DNA of 64,000 nt from Pelagibacterales bacterium SAG-MED05 (GTDB lineage: Bacteria; Pseudomonadota; Alphaproteobacteria; Pelagibacterales; Pelagibacteraceae): NCBI GenBank assembly GCA_014654415.1, contig JACWDC010000003.1, positions 42,255 to 106,254 on the forward strand, written 5' to 3'. Positions 18,748 through 29,964 of this stretch are shown here, piece by piece. Position 1 is the stretch's first letter; every line of letters begins with the position of its first letter. The notes below the pieces were generated by a model. It was given only the letters and a program-made list of their open reading frames with translations, did not search any database and was not told where the DNA came from. The translations under genes and the position numbers were made by a program.

Positions 18748-20556
18748 TTAAGTTTCTTTATTGATTTTAAGTACGCCTATAAATGCTTCTTGAGGAATTT
18801 CAACTTTACCAAATTGTTTAGATCTTGCTTTTCCTCTCTTTTGTTTTTTCAATAATTTTTTCTTTCTGTCTGCTGCACCACCGCCATGAATTTTAGTCAA
18901 AACATCTTTTGAGAATCCCTTGATTGACTCTCTTGCCACAATTTTTCCTCCAATCGCTGCTTGGATTGGAATCATAAAATTATGTCTTGGGATTAAATCT
19001 TTTAATTTTTCACAAACTTGTCTGCCAGTAGATTGAGCAAAATCTTTATGAATAATCATTGCTAAAGCATCAACTGGTTCAGCATTTACTAATATACCAA
19101 GCTTCACTAAGTTGCCTTCCTTATGTCCAGTGATTTCGTAATCAAAGCTGGCATATCCGCTTGAAATAGATTTTAATCTGTCGTTAAAATCAAAAACAAC
19201 CTCGTTAAGTGGCAAGTCATAAGACAAAACTGCTCTATTGCCAGAATAAGTTAAATTGGTTTGAATTCCTCTTTTATCTTGGCAAATTTTTATAATTGAA
19301 CCTAAATATTCATCAGGAGTTATTACTGTAGCTTTGATCCAAGGTTCTTCAATTTTTATAATTTGTGTTGGGTCCGGCATGCTAGAGGGGTTTTGCAAGT
19401 CTATAACTTCACCTTTAACTTTATGCACTTTATAAATAACGCCTGGAGTTGTAGTAATTAGATTTACATCAAATTCTCTCTCTAATCTTTCTGTTATAAT
19501 TTCTAGGTGTAACAAGCCAAGAAAACCACATCTAAAACCTAAGCCTAAAGCACTTGAAGACTCTGCTTCGTAAGAAAAACTAGCATCATTAAGTTTCAAC
19601 TTTCCTAAACCATCTTTCAATTTTTGATACTCCGAACTATCTACAGGAAATAAACCACAAAAAACAACTGGTTTGCTTGGTTTAAATCCAGGCAGTGCTG
19701 TTTCAATTGGATCTGATGCATCACAGATTGTGTCTCCAACTTTTGTTTCTGATAAAGATTTAATCCCAGTTATTATAAAACCAATTTCTCCAGAATTTAA
19801 TTCCTCTATATCATTGGGTTTTGGAGTAAATATCCCTACTTTTTCAATAATATGTTCCTGTCCATTAGACATTAGTTTAACTTTCATATTTCTTTTAATT
19901 TTCCCATTTATCACTCTCACTAAAATAACAACACCTAAATAGCTATCGTACCAACTATCAACTAATAAAGATTTGAGTTTTTCTTCTTGTGTACCTTTTG
20001 GAGCAGGTAAATTTTTTATAATTGACTCCAAAATATCGTCGACTCCTTCACCTGTCTTTCCTGAGCATTTAATTGCATTTGAAGTGTCAATGCCCACCAC
20101 ATCTTCGATTTCTTTTTTCGTTTTATCAATATCCGATGCTGGTAAATCTATTTTATTTAAAACAGGTATAACCTCGTGATTAATTTCTAAAGCTTGATAT
20201 ACATTTGCCAATGTCTGTGCTTCAACTCCTTGAGTGCTATCTACTATCAATAATGAGCCCTCACAAGCAGATAAAGATCGACTGACTTCATAGCCAAAAT
20301 CAACATGCCCTGGTGTGTCTATAATATTTAAAATATAATCTTTTCCATCTTTGGCTTTATAATTAAGCTTTACTGTTTGTGCTTTAATAGTAATTCCTCT
20401 CTCTCTTTCAATGTCCATAGAGTCTAAAACTTGAGTTTTCATCTCTCGATCAGTTAATCCTCCACATTTATGAATAATTCGATCTGCAATTGTAGATTTA
20501 CCGTGATCTATGTGCGCAATTATTGAAAAATTACGAATTCTATTTATGTCTGACAT
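18748..20556 (-). CDS. lepA: elongation factor 4 (LepA)
   Basis: [38 protein letters not shown]-terminal [25 protein letters not shown]. Confidence 0.97.
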   Translation of the reverse strand: MSDINRIRNFSIIAHIDHGKSTIADRIIHKCGGLTDREMKTQVLDSMDIERERGITIKAQTVKLNYKAKDGKDYILNIIDTPGHVDFGYEVSRSLSACEGSLLIVDSTQGVEAQTLANVYQALEINHEVIPVLNKIDLPASDIDKTKKEIEDVVGIDTSNAIKCSGKTGEGVDDILESIIKNLPAPKGTQEEKLKSLLVDSWYDSYLGVVILVRVINGKIKRNMKVKLMSNGQEHIIEKVGIFTPKPNDIEELNSGEIGFIITGIKSLSETKVGDTICDASDPIETALPGFKPSKPVVFCGLFPVDSSEYQKLKDGLGKLKLNDASFSYEAESSSALGLGFRCGFLGLLHLEIITERLEREFDVNLITTTPGVIYKVHKVKGEVIDLQNPSSMPDPTQIIKIEEPWIKATVITPDEYLGSIIKICQDKRGIQTNLTYSGNRAVLSYDLPLNEVVFDFNDRLKSISSGYASFDYEITGHKEGNLVKLGILVNAEPVDALAMIIHKDFAQSTGRQVCEKLKDLIPRHNFMIPIQAAIGGKIVARESIKGFSKDVLTKIHGGGAADRKKKLLKKQKRGKARSKQFGKVEIPQEAFIGVLKINKET

Positions 20557-22958
20557 TAGGACCTGATTGTTGCGCCAGTTTTTTCTCTCACAACATCGAT
20601 TATTTTTTGACTTACCTGATCTAAATCTTTTTCACTTAAAGTTTTGTCTAAAGCTTGGAGTGTTATATTAATAGCTACTGATTTTTTATCCTTAGGAATA
20701 TTTTCTCCTTCAAAAATATCAAATGTAACAACTTTTTGAATAATATTTTCGTCTACTTTTTTAATCAATTTTTCAAGCAAACCCACTTTAAAAGATTTAT
20801 CAATTACAAATGCAAAATCTCTTTCTGACTTTTGAAAATCTGAAACGGTATAATTTATTTTTGTCTGTCTTGCTTTTTTATTAGATTGAGGGATATTTTT
20901 TAAGAAAATCTCAAATCCAAAGATATTTTTATCTTTAAAATCTAATTTTTTTATAATAGCAGGATGCAATTCTCCAAAATATGCAAGATGAGGTCCTTTA
21001 TCTGACTTTAAGTTAATAGAACCTGATCGACCAGGATGATAACTGTTTTTTGTTAAATCACTTATAAAAAGATTTTTTTCATCTATACCTAATTCAACTA
21101 GTGTTCTTAATGCATCGCTTTTAACATCAAAGACATCAATATTTCTTGCCTTATCAGACCAACTTTTCCTATTAACTTGGCCCGATTTTATTCCTCCAAC
21201 AACTATCTGCTGTTCGCCAGGATTTTTTCCAAAAAATGTCGGTCCTATTTCAAAAAGAGATAAATCGCCATATCCTCTATCTTGGTTTTTTTTCAAATGA
21301 ATAGAAAGATTGGAAAATATTGATCTTCTCAAAACATCTAAATCTGATGATATAGGGTTATAAATTTTTATTTCTTTTTCACCTTTTGAAAATTGTGCAT
21401 CAACATTTGAGTCAGTGAATGACCAAGTAACTGTTTCCATATAACCTTTAGACGCTAAAGCTCTTTGAGAAAGGTGAAACAGTTTCTGATTAAAATTTAA
21501 AGTCTCCTTTTCTCTTCTTTTTTCAGGTTCAATCACTTTAATCTTATCAAATCCTTTAATCCTTATTAGTTCCTCAATTAAATCAACATCTTGTAAAATA
21601 TCTGGTCTCCAAGAAGGAATTTCAACTTTTAAATTTTTTTTAGTTTTTTTAACTTTAAAGCCTAAAGATGATAGAATTTTATCAGCTTCCAAAATTGAAA
21701 TTGATATACCAATTAAATCTTTAAATTTTTCAATATTAAAATCTATAAGTTTGTTTTTCTGAGAAGCTTGACCAGTAATAACAAATTTGCTAGCTACTCC
21801 ACCGCAAATCTTAATTATTAACGCTGCAGCTATTTCTAAGCCTTCTTGTATAGAATTAGGGTCTATACCTCTTTCAAATCTATATTTTGCATCTGTGTTA
21901 ATGTTTAATTCACGAGCTGTTTTTCTAATAGATGAAGGTAAAAAATAAGCAGACTCTAATAATATGTCTTTTGTATCAAACTCGGTTGATGTTTTTGTGC
22001 CTCCAATAACACCTCCGAGTCCAAGAATGCTGCTTTTGTCTGTAATAATACACATCCCTTTTTTTAATTTATATGTCTTGTTATCTAATCCTTCAAACTC
22101 TTCACCTTCTTTGGAATTTCTAACAATAATTTCTTTATCTATTTTTTTCGCATCATATGCATGTAAAGGCCGATTTAAATCAAACATTACATAATTTGTA
22201 ATATCAACAACAGTAGAAATGGGCTTCAAACCTAAGGCTAGAATTTTATCTTTTAACCATTCCGGACTTTCTTTGTTTGTAATATTTTTTATATAACAGC
22301 TTCCAAAAGATAAACAGCCTTGGTTGTTCTCCTTTGAAATCGAAACCTTAACGGGTTGTTTTAAGGTTTGTTTTATAGATTTTTTCTTTAACCTTAAAAG
22401 ACTACCAAGTCCAGATGAGGCAAGGTCTCTTGCTATCCCTCTTACTCCTAGGCAGTCAGCTCTATTTGGTGTGATAGAAATATCTAAAGCCTTTTCTGAT
22501 TTAGTTTTAAAATAACTTTTACCAATTTCTTTTTCTTTATTCGTTAATTCTATGATACCAGCACTTTCATTTGATAAATTCAATTCATTTTCTGAACAAA
22601 GCATTCCTCTAGACTCTACTCCTCTAATTTTAACTATTTTTAATTGTAACTTTGTCTTAGGAATAACTGACCCTGGAGGCGCATAGATAGTTACCAGTCC
22701 ATCTCTGGCATTTGATGCTCCACAAACTACTTTAATAATTCTATTATCACCTAAACTTACATCACAAACTTTTAGCTTGTCGGCGTTAGGATGTTTCTCT
22801 GCTTTTAAAATTTTTGCAATTTTGAAATCTTTTAATTCTCCTGAATTCTCTTTTATATTTTCAACTTCAAGTCCAATATTTGTTAGCTGATCTATTATCT
22901 TGGCTTCGTTTGCTTTTGTTTTTAAGTGTTCTTTAAGCCAAGGGATTGTAATAATCAT
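20556..22958 (-). CDS. pheT: phenylalanine--tRNA ligase beta subunit
   Basis: Tandem with phe[41 protein letters not shown]-terminal anticodon-binding fold. Confidence 0.96.
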   Translation of the reverse strand: MIITIPWLKEHLKTKANEAKIIDQLTNIGLEVENIKENSGELKDFKIAKILKAEKHPNADKLKVCDVSLGDNRIIKVVCGASNARDGLVTIYAPPGSVIPKTKLQLKIVKIRGVESRGMLCSENELNLSNESAGIIELTNKEKEIGKSYFKTKSEKALDISITPNRADCLGVRGIARDLASSGLGSLLRLKKKSIKQTLKQPVKVSISKENNQGCLSFGSCYIKNITNKESPEWLKDKILALGLKPISTVVDITNYVMFDLNRPLHAYDAKKIDKEIIVRNSKEGEEFEGLDNKTYKLKKGMCIITDKSSILGLGGVIGGTKTSTEFDTKDILLESAYFLPSSIRKTARELNINTDAKYRFERGIDPNSIQEGLEIAAALIIKICGGVASKFVITGQASQKNKLIDFNIEKFKDLIGISISILEADKILSSLGFKVKKTKKNLKVEIPSWRPDILQDVDLIEELIRIKGFDKIKVIEPEKRREKETLNFNQKLFHLSQRALASKGYMETVTWSFTDSNVDAQFSKGEKEIKIYNPISSDLDVLRRSIFSNLSIHLKKNQDRGYGDLSLFEIGPTFFGKNPGEQQIVVGGIKSGQVNRKSWSDKARNIDVFDVKSDALRTLVELGIDEKNLFISDLTKNSYHPGRSGSINLKSDKGPHLAYFGELHPAIIKKLDFKDKNIFGFEIFLKNIPQSNKKARQTKINYTVSDFQKSERDFAFVIDKSFKVGLLEKLIKKVDENIIQKVVTFDIFEGENIPKDKKSVAINITLQALDKTLSEKDLDQVSQKIIDVVREKTGATIRS

Positions 22959-24022
22959 TTACTTAAACCTCTATAATTAGTTGGAACGTCCAAAGGATCA
23001 AAGCCAAAATGACTTAACCATCGGTAGTCAGTTTCAAAAAATGCCCTTAGATCATTAATTCCATATTTTAACATTGCTAGCCTGTCGATGCCGATACCAA
23101 ACGCATAACCTTGATATTTTTTTGTATCTACTTTGACATTTTTTAAAACATTAGGATGTACCATTCCGCAACCCAAAATTTCTAACCATTTATCCCCTTC
23201 CCCAATGACTATTTTATCATTCTCTAACCTATATCCAATATCTACCTCGGCTGAAGGTTCGGTGAATGGAAAATGACTTGGTCTAAATCTCATCTTAACA
23301 TTTTTGACTTCAAAAAATTCCTTAATGAAATAATCTAGACATCCTTTCAAATGACTCATGGTAATATTCTTATCTATATGAAGACCTTCTAATTGATGAA
23401 ACATAGGTGAGTGGGTTTGATCACTATCAGATCGATAAGTTCTACCAGGAACTATAATCTTAAAAGGTGGTTTTTCATTTAACATTGTTCTAATTTGCAC
23501 TGGCGAAGTATGTGTCCTTAATAAAAGTCTTTTATCTTTATCCAAATAAAAAGTATCATGCATATCTCTTGCTGGATGATCTTCCGGTGTATTAAGTGCG
23601 GTAAAATTATTATACTCTGTTTCAACATCAGGGCCTTCTGCAACTGAAAATCCAATCTCTGAAAATATAGAAGAAATTTCATCAATCACTTGCGAAACTG
23701 GATGAATTTTTCCTTGTCTGTAAGATCTTATAGGCAGAGTTACATCAATTTTTTCATTTTTTAATTTTTCATTAATTTCTTGTGTTTCAATTTCTAAATT
23801 CTTATTCTCAATCTGTTTTGATAAACTGTCTTTTAATTTATTTAATCTAGAGGCAAATTCTTTCTTGTCCTCTGCAGATAAAGATCCTAAATTTTTAAAC
23901 TGATTTGTAATTTGACCATTTTTACCAAAAAAATCTGTTTTTAAATTTTGTAATTCATCTTTTGATTTAACAGAATCTATTTTAGCATTAAAAATAGAAT
24001 TTATTTTTTCTAAATCACTCAT
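22955..24022 (-). CDS. pheS: phenylalanine--tRNA ligase alpha subunit
   Basis: [54 protein letters not shown], class II motifs. Confidence 0.97.
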   Translation of the reverse strand: MSDLEKINSIFNAKIDSVKSKDELQNLKTDFFGKNGQITNQFKNLGSLSAEDKKEFASRLNKLKDSLSKQIENKNLEIETQEINEKLKNEKIDVTLPIRSYRQGKIHPVSQVIDEISSIFSEIGFSVAEGPDVETEYNNFTALNTPEDHPARDMHDTFYLDKDKRLLLRTHTSPVQIRTMLNEKPPFKIIVPGRTYRSDSDQTHSPMFHQLEGLHIDKNITMSHLKGCLDYFIKEFFEVKNVKMRFRPSHFPFTEPSAEVDIGYRLENDKIVIGEGDKWLEILGCGMVHPNVLKNVKVDTKKYQGYAFGIGIDRLAMLKYGINDLRAFFETDYRWLSHFGFDPLDVPTNYRGLSK

Positions 24023-24072
24023 AGGGTATTATGATTTTTTATATTAAGTTGAGATTAAATCAAAGACTCTTA

Positions 24073-24429
24073 TTAGTTAAGAGATGATTGAACCTTTTTT
24101 ACTATAGATTTGAAGACTTCTGGATTATTATAAGCCAATTCTGCTAACACTTTTCTATCTAACTTAATCTTAGATTTAGCCAAACCATTAATAAATTTTG
24201 CATATGTGAGACCTTCCATCCTTACGCCAGCATTAATTCTTTGTATCCACAAAGATCTAAATTCTCTCTTTTTTGCTTTTCTATCTCGATAAGCATATTG
24301 CATTGCTTTCTCCATCGCTTGACGAGCTATTCGAATAGTGTTTTTTCTTCTTCCATATTGACCTTTAACAGATTTTAAAATTTTTTTATGTTTTGCTCTA
24401 CTGACAACACCTCGTTTTGTTCTAGCCAT
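24073..24429 (-). CDS. rplT: 50S ribosomal protein L20
   Basis: [39 protein letters not shown]. Confidence 0.97.
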   Translation of the reverse strand: MARTKRGVVSRAKHKKILKSVKGQYGRRKNTIRIARQAMEKAMQYAYRDRKAKKREFRSLWIQRINAGVRMEGLTYAKFINGLAKSKIKLDRKVLAELAYNNPEVFKSIVKKVQSSLN

Positions 24430-24430
24430 A

Positions 24431-24636
24431 TTATCCTCTTAAATTATATGGCATATACGATTTAACAATTTTTGAATCTTGCTTAGTCATTATCGTAGTG
24501 CCTCTTTGTTTTCTAATTTGTGAATTCGTTCTTTTAATCATGCCATGTCTTTTTCCAGCTTGAGGCATTTTAATTTTACCAGAAGCAGTAAATCTAAATC
24601 TTTTTTTGCAGAACTTTTAGTTTTTAATTTTGGCAT
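24431..24636 (-). pseudogene. rpmI: 50S ribosomal protein L35 gene with apparent -1 nt frameshift in A7 run (sequencing error, slippage or programmed -1 frameshift)
   Basis: 206 nt between ATG and stop. Frame 0: [17 protein letters not shown]...; -1 shift at GCA AAA AAA gives ...[59 protein letters not shown]. Absent from the ORF track although 68 aa would exceed its 60-aa cutoff. Confidence 0.88.
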
Positions 24637-24695
24637 AAATATTTTGATTTTATATAGTCAATGATTAATCTTTACAAGGTGATATTATCTTTAAT

Positions 24696-25241
24696 TTAGA
24701 TGGGTTGAATTATCATTACCATTTGCCTTCCTTCAAACTTAGGCTGGCTTTCAACTTTTGCAATATCTTTTGTTTCTTCAATAATTCTGTTCATTAAATC
24801 TTTTCCAAGCTGAGTATGTTGCATTTCTCTTCCTTTGAATTTAACAGTAAATTTAACTTTATCACCTTTAGTTATAAATTTTTTGGCATTTTTAATTTTA
24901 AAATTATAATCATGAGCTTCTGTTCCTGGTCGTAATTTGATCTCTTTAAGAGAGACTATTTTTTGTTTTTTTTTGGCTTGATTAGCTTTCTTTTGCAAAT
25001 CATATTTATATTTTCCCATATCCATAATTTTGCAAACTGGTGGGTTTGCATTAGGAGATATCTCTATTAAATCTAATCCCTCTTGTTTGGCTATTTCGAT
25101 TGCTTTGTTTAATGGCATCGCGCCAAGATTGCCGCCATCACTACCAATTACTTGAACGTCTAAAGCTCTAATTCTTTCATTAGCTTTTGGGCCTTGAGGC
25201 TTGCTTCTTCTTTGGAAATAGTTTGGTTTAAAATGTGACAC
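24696..25241 (-). CDS. infC: translation initiation factor IF-3
   Basis: RIRALDVQVIGSDGGNLGAMPLNKAIEIAKQEGLDLIEISPNANPPVCKIMDMGKYKYD. Confidence 0.97.
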   Translation of the reverse strand: MSHFKPNYFQRRSKPQGPKANERIRALDVQVIGSDGGNLGAMPLNKAIEIAKQEGLDLIEISPNANPPVCKIMDMGKYKYDLQKKANQAKKKQKIVSLKEIKLRPGTEAHDYNFKIKNAKKFITKGDKVKFTVKFKGREMQHTQLGKDLMNRIIEETKDIAKVESQPKFEGRQMVMIIQPI

Positions 25242-27161
25242 TTAATTTAAGGGCAGCTTATTTTCTTGAATCATATTTTTAATCAAATCTTCTCGTTTCA
25301 TCTTCTCTTGTTTTTCAGATCCTAGCCTTCTGATTGTCACAGTGTTATCGGAAACTTCTTCTTTCCCACAAACAATGATCACTGGAACTTTTGCTAGAGA
25401 GTGTTCTCTAACTTTATAATTTATTTTCTCGTTTCTTAAATCCACTTCGCATTTTATACCTTCTTTAAATAAATCTTCAAATAATTTTTTTACATATTCA
25501 TTGTTCTCTTCTGCTATAGTACACACTACAGCTTGTGATGGTGACAACCAAAAAGGCAATTTTCCTGCATAGTTTTCTATTAAGATTCCTATAAATCTCT
25601 CAAGGGAACCGAACAAAGCTCTATGTAACATAACTGGGACCTTTTTTGTTCCATCCTTATCAACAAATGTGGCGCCTAATCTATTAGGTAAATTTAAATC
25701 AACTTGTAAGGTTCCACATTGCCAGTCGCGACCGATTGCGTCTCTTAAAACAAATTCTATTTTAGGTCCGTAGAAAGCTCCTTCGCCTTTATTAATTGTA
25801 TAATCAAGTTTTGATTTTTTTATTGCAGTTAATAGAGCCGCTTCAGATTTATCCCAAACACTGTCTTCACCCACTCTCTTTTCTGGTCTATCTGAATACT
25901 TTAATATTACATTTTCAAATCCAAGAGCTTTATAAATTTCTATAATCAAATTAGTAACAGTTAAAGTTTCTTGAGTTATTTGATCCTCAGTACAAAAAAT
26001 ATGAGCATCATCCTGAGTAAAAGCTCTTACTCTCAATAACCCATGCAATGCTCCTGAAGGTTCATACCTATGTACTTTTCCAAACTCTGATAATTTTAAA
26101 GGTAAATCTCTGTAACTTTTTAAGCCTTGGTTAAAAACTTGAACACATCCAGGACAGTTCATCGGTTTTATTGCAAAAGTTTTTTCATCAGGTGTCTCCG
26201 AAGTAAACATGTGTTCACCAAATTTTTCCCAGTGACCAGATTTTTCCCATAATGTTTTGTCTAAAAGTTCAGGCGTATTTATTTCTTTATAACCTGCCAA
26301 GCGCTGCTTCATTCTCATGTATTCAACTAATCTTAGAAATAATAACCAGCCTTTCTCATGCCAAAAAACTGATCCAGGACTTTCTTCTCTAAAATGAAAT
26401 AAATCCATTTCTTTACCAAGTTTTCTATGATCTCTTTTTTCTGCCTCTTCTAGTCTATGTAAGTAATCATCTAATTCTTTTTTGGAACTCCAACACGTCC
26501 CATAGATTCTTTGTAACATTTCATTATTAGAGTCTCCTCGCCAATAAGCGCCTGATACTTTGGTTAATTTAAAAGCTTTTCCTATTTTACTTGATGATGT
26601 TAGGTGAGGACCTCTGCACAAGTCATGCCAAGTATCTCCATGATGATATACAGAAAGTTCTTCATTTTTAGGAATACTTTCAATAATTTCAGCTTTATAT
26701 TTTTCCCCCATTTTTTTAAAGTGAGCAATAGCTTTATCTCTTTTCCAAACTTCTCTTCTTGTTTTGACATCTCGGTCAATTATTTCTGACATTTTTTTTT
26801 CTATCTTTTTTAAATCGTCACTTGTGAATGGCTCTTTTCTAGCAAAGTCATAATAAAAACCATTTTCAATAACTGGCCCTATAGTTACCTGGGTTCCTGG
26901 AAATAATTCTTGAACTGCCATTGCCATTATATGTGCTGCATCATGTCTAATGACTTCTAAGCCCTCCTTGTCTTTTGAAGTGATAATTCTTACTTTTGAG
27001 TCTTTTGTAATTTCATGGCTTAAATCTTTTAATTGTCCATTAACCTCCATAATAAGAGCTGTCTTTTCCAAAGATTTACTAATTTTTTGTGAGAGTTCTA
27101 GACCGCTGATTGATTTTGTAAATGGAATTTTTTTTCCATCTAATAATTGAATTTGAGGCAT
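25242..27161 (-). CDS. thrS: threonine--tRNA ligase
   Basis: TGS domain, HDAAHIMAMAVQELFPGTQVTIGPVIENGFYYDF, class II motifs. Confidence 0.97.
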   Translation of the reverse strand: MPQIQLLDGKKIPFTKSISGLELSQKISKSLEKTALIMEVNGQLKDLSHEITKDSKVRIITSKDKEGLEVIRHDAAHIMAMAVQELFPGTQVTIGPVIENGFYYDFARKEPFTSDDLKKIEKKMSEIIDRDVKTRREVWKRDKAIAHFKKMGEKYKAEIIESIPKNEELSVYHHGDTWHDLCRGPHLTSSSKIGKAFKLTKVSGAYWRGDSNNEMLQRIYGTCWSSKKELDDYLHRLEEAEKRDHRKLGKEMDLFHFREESPGSVFWHEKGWLLFLRLVEYMRMKQRLAGYKEINTPELLDKTLWEKSGHWEKFGEHMFTSETPDEKTFAIKPMNCPGCVQVFNQGLKSYRDLPLKLSEFGKVHRYEPSGALHGLLRVRAFTQDDAHIFCTEDQITQETLTVTNLIIEIYKALGFENVILKYSDRPEKRVGEDSVWDKSEAALLTAIKKSKLDYTINKGEGAFYGPKIEFVLRDAIGRDWQCGTLQVDLNLPNRLGATFVDKDGTKKVPVMLHRALFGSLERFIGILIENYAGKLPFWLSPSQAVVCTIAEENNEYVKKLFEDLFKEGIKCEVDLRNEKINYKVREHSLAKVPVIIVCGKEEVSDNTVTIRRLGSEKQEKMKREDLIKNMIQENKLPLN

Positions 27162-27164
27162 GTA

Positions 27165-28322
27165 TTATATATCTAACAATTTTTTATACTCTCTTAAAGT
27201 TGAATCACACATGGCTTCTACATCAAATTTATTTGTTATGTTTTTTCTACCTTCGTTTCCCATAGAATTCAATGTATCTTGATCTAATTCAATAACAGTA
27301 TTTAAGGCTTTAGCAAGCTGACGAGGATCATCATGTTTGTATAAAAAACCTGATTTTCCTTTTAAAATTGTTTCCTTTGATCCACCTAGATCACTTGCTA
27401 TAATGGGTTTTCCCATGGCCTGCGCTTCAACTGACACTCGCCCAAATGCTTCTGGCTGTATTGAAGCAGAGACCACTACATCTGCCAGTGAATAAGCTAA
27501 TGGCATTTCTTTACAGTGATCAATCAATTTTATCTTGTGACCTAATCTATACCTTTGAACTAAATCAATAAGTTTTTTTTTGTATACTTTTCTACCTTGA
27601 TCAGATCCAAGGATTACAGCTTGAAAATTAGAATTATTATAATCTTCAATTAAAATATTTAATGCTTCGATCAATTTTTCCTGGCCTTTCCAATATGTCA
27701 ATCTTCCAGGCATTAGAATGGTAAATTTGTCTTGAGAAAGTTTCCAGTCTTGCTTTATATTTTCCAACTTTAAAATTGAAATATTTTTTTGATTATAATA
27801 ATCAATATTTATTCCTCTAAAAATAACTCTTAATTTTTTTTTTCGATTTAAATACTCACTATAATTTTCATTAATGTGATTGAAAATAAAATTTGATCCA
27901 GCTATTGTTAATTTTGATCTTAACATAATACTATTATAAAATTTTTTTAACTTGTTTTCAAAATTATAGGTTCCATGAAAAGTAGTAACAAAATTTCTTC
28001 TTGTTATTAGGCATGCTAAGTAACATGCCCATGCTGGAGCTCGACTTCTAGCATGAACAATATTTATATTTTTGATCAGTATTATTATAGATAAAATTAT
28101 TGTGTTAAAAATAATTAAAAGAGGATTTTTTGAATGAACAGGTAAACGGAATATTTTTACTTTTTTTTTTTTAACAAATTTTATTAACTCACCGCCAGAA
28201 GTGGCGATGAAAGAACCGCAATCTTTCTCTGCTAGATAATGGGCAATATCGTAACAACCTGTTTCTGCGCCTCCATATCCCAATTTAGGAATAACTTGAA
28301 GAACTTTTATTTTTGAAGCCAT
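27165..28322 (-). CDS. glycosyltransferase family 4
   Basis: VIPKLGYGGAETGCYDIAHYL, MPGRLTYWKGQEKLIEAL, SIQPEAFGRVSVEAQAMGKPIIASDLGGSKETI. Confidence 0.88.
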   Translation of the reverse strand: MASKIKVLQVIPKLGYGGAETGCYDIAHYLAEKDCGSFIATSGGELIKFVKKKKVKIFRLPVHSKNPLLIIFNTIILSIIILIKNINIVHARSRAPAWACYLACLITRRNFVTTFHGTYNFENKLKKFYNSIMLRSKLTIAGSNFIFNHINENYSEYLNRKKKLRVIFRGINIDYYNQKNISILKLENIKQDWKLSQDKFTILMPGRLTYWKGQEKLIEALNILIEDYNNSNFQAVILGSDQGRKVYKKKLIDLVQRYRLGHKIKLIDHCKEMPLAYSLADVVVSASIQPEAFGRVSVEAQAMGKPIIASDLGGSKETILKGKSGFLYKHDDPRQLAKALNTVIELDQDTLNSMGNEGRKNITNKFDVEAMCDSTLREYKKLLDI

Positions 28323-28362
28323 ATATATTGTTATATATTAATAAATTAACTTATAACCTTAT

Positions 28363-29118
28363 ATGAAAAAATTTAAGTACCAAAAAATCTCAAAGACTAA
28401 AAAACTTAGGTATATTCACAATTATTACAAAAAAAAACTTTATATTGTTTTTCTTCCTGGTTTTATGTCTGATGTTGAGGGAAAAAAACCTCAATTATTA
28501 AAACGTTATGCTGTAAAAAAAAAGTTAGGTTTTTTAGCGTTGGAATATTTTGGTCATGGAAAATCTTCTGGGGAATTTACAAAAGGAAATATAACTATTT
28601 GGTCTAAAAATACGAAATTATTAATTAAAAAGATAATTAGAAAAAATAATTTTATAATGATCGGTTCAAGTATGGGTGCTTGGATTGCTCTTAAACAATT
28701 TACATATTTTAAAAAACAAATTAAAGGATTTCTTGGAATAGGATCAGCTCCTGAATTTTTGACAAGACTTATGTGGAATAAATTTCCAAAAAAAATTAAA
28801 AATGAAATTATTACAAAAGGTATTAGCACCATTAAGAGTGGGCAATATAAATATCCTATTACTCATCAATTAATAAAAGATGGTAGAAAAAATAAAGTTT
28901 TATCAAGAAAAGTAAAATCTAAAATTAATGTTACTATGATCCATGGACAAAAAGATGAAATTGTTCCAGTTTCATTTTCTAGAAAAGTTTTAGCTATTTT
29001 TATTAAAGCAAAAAAGAAACTGATGGTTATTAAAAATGGAGATCATAGTTTGTCAGATAAACAATCACTGAACAAAATTGTTAAAGAATTAAATAGAGTT
29101 GTTGTTAATATAATCTAA
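28363..29118 (+). CDS. alpha/beta hydrolase
   Basis: YIVFLPGFMSDVEGKK, GHGKSSG, IMIGSSMGAWIAL (GxSxG), GDHSLS. Confidence 0.82.
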   Translation: MKKFKYQKISKTKKLRYIHNYYKKKLYIVFLPGFMSDVEGKKPQLLKRYAVKKKLGFLALEYFGHGKSSGEFTKGNITIWSKNTKLLIKKIIRKNNFIMIGSSMGAWIALKQFTYFKKQIKGFLGIGSAPEFLTRLMWNKFPKKIKNEIITKGISTIKSGQYKYPITHQLIKDGRKNKVLSRKVKSKINVTMIHGQKDEIVPVSFSRKVLAIFIKAKKKLMVIKNGDHSLSDKQSLNKIVKELNRVVVNII

Positions 29119-29964
29119 TCCTTCAATATAAGTGGGATATTTTAATTCAAAATTGAAACAATTTTTCATTTTTTTGTTACTGACTTTTTTTGAATCTTTA
29201 TAAAAATTTTTTAACATTTCACTTTCTATCTCATTAATCTCTATAGTTTGTGGTTCATCAACACCTAATAATTTTATGCCATACATTATAACTTCTTTAT
29301 TAGAAGCTGGTTTATCATCCGAAATATTATAAATTTCATTCTTTTTAAAATTATCCAAAGACTTAGATAATGCGCTGGCAATATCCTCAACATGGATTCG
29401 TGAGAAAAAATGATTCTTCTTATTTATTATTTTTACTTCTCCTGTCTTTAATCTTTTTAAAACATTATATTGATTTGAATAAATTCCTGACAATCTAAAA
29501 ATTTGTAATGGCAAATTATATTTTTGTGATAATTCTATCCAATTTTTTTCAACTTTTAGTCTGTTAATTCCATTTATTGATGTTGGGTTTGTTTTACTTT
29601 TTTCATCAACCCATTCTCCTCCGTGATCTCCATAAACACTGGTTGCGGATAGATAAGTAATCCATTTAAATTTTTTTTCTTTAAATTTTTCTTTAAAGTT
29701 TTTTATTACTATATCTTCACCATTAACTGGAGCTATTGATATTAAAATATGGTCTGCCTCATCTAGATTCTTAATCAAGTTATTATCAAATTGCTTTTCA
29801 TTAAATTGAAAGCTTTGATAATCGGTATCTTCAAAATTTTTACTTTTAGTTTCCTGTCGCGATGTTGTGGTTAACTGAAAGGGAATTTTTTCAATTTTTA
29901 GTCTTTTAACAAAATTTTTTGCTACTTGGCCAAAACCAAAACAAAAAACATTTATTTTATTCAT
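29089..29964 (-). CDS. NAD-dependent epimerase/dehydratase family protein (YeeZ-like)
   Basis: NVFCFGFGQVAKNFVKRL, YLSATSVYGDHGGEWVDE, RLSGIYS. Confidence 0.8.
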   Translation of the reverse strand: MNKINVFCFGFGQVAKNFVKRLKIEKIPFQLTTTSRQETKSKNFEDTDYQSFQFNEKQFDNNLIKNLDEADHILISIAPVNGEDIVIKNFKEKFKEKKFKWITYLSATSVYGDHGGEWVDEKSKTNPTSINGINRLKVEKNWIELSQKYNLPLQIFRLSGIYSNQYNVLKRLKTGEVKIINKKNHFFSRIHVEDIASALSKSLDNFKKNEIYNISDDKPASNKEVIMYGIKLLGVDEPQTIEINEIESEMLKNFYKDSKKVSNKKMKNCFNFELKYPTYIEGLDYINNNSI

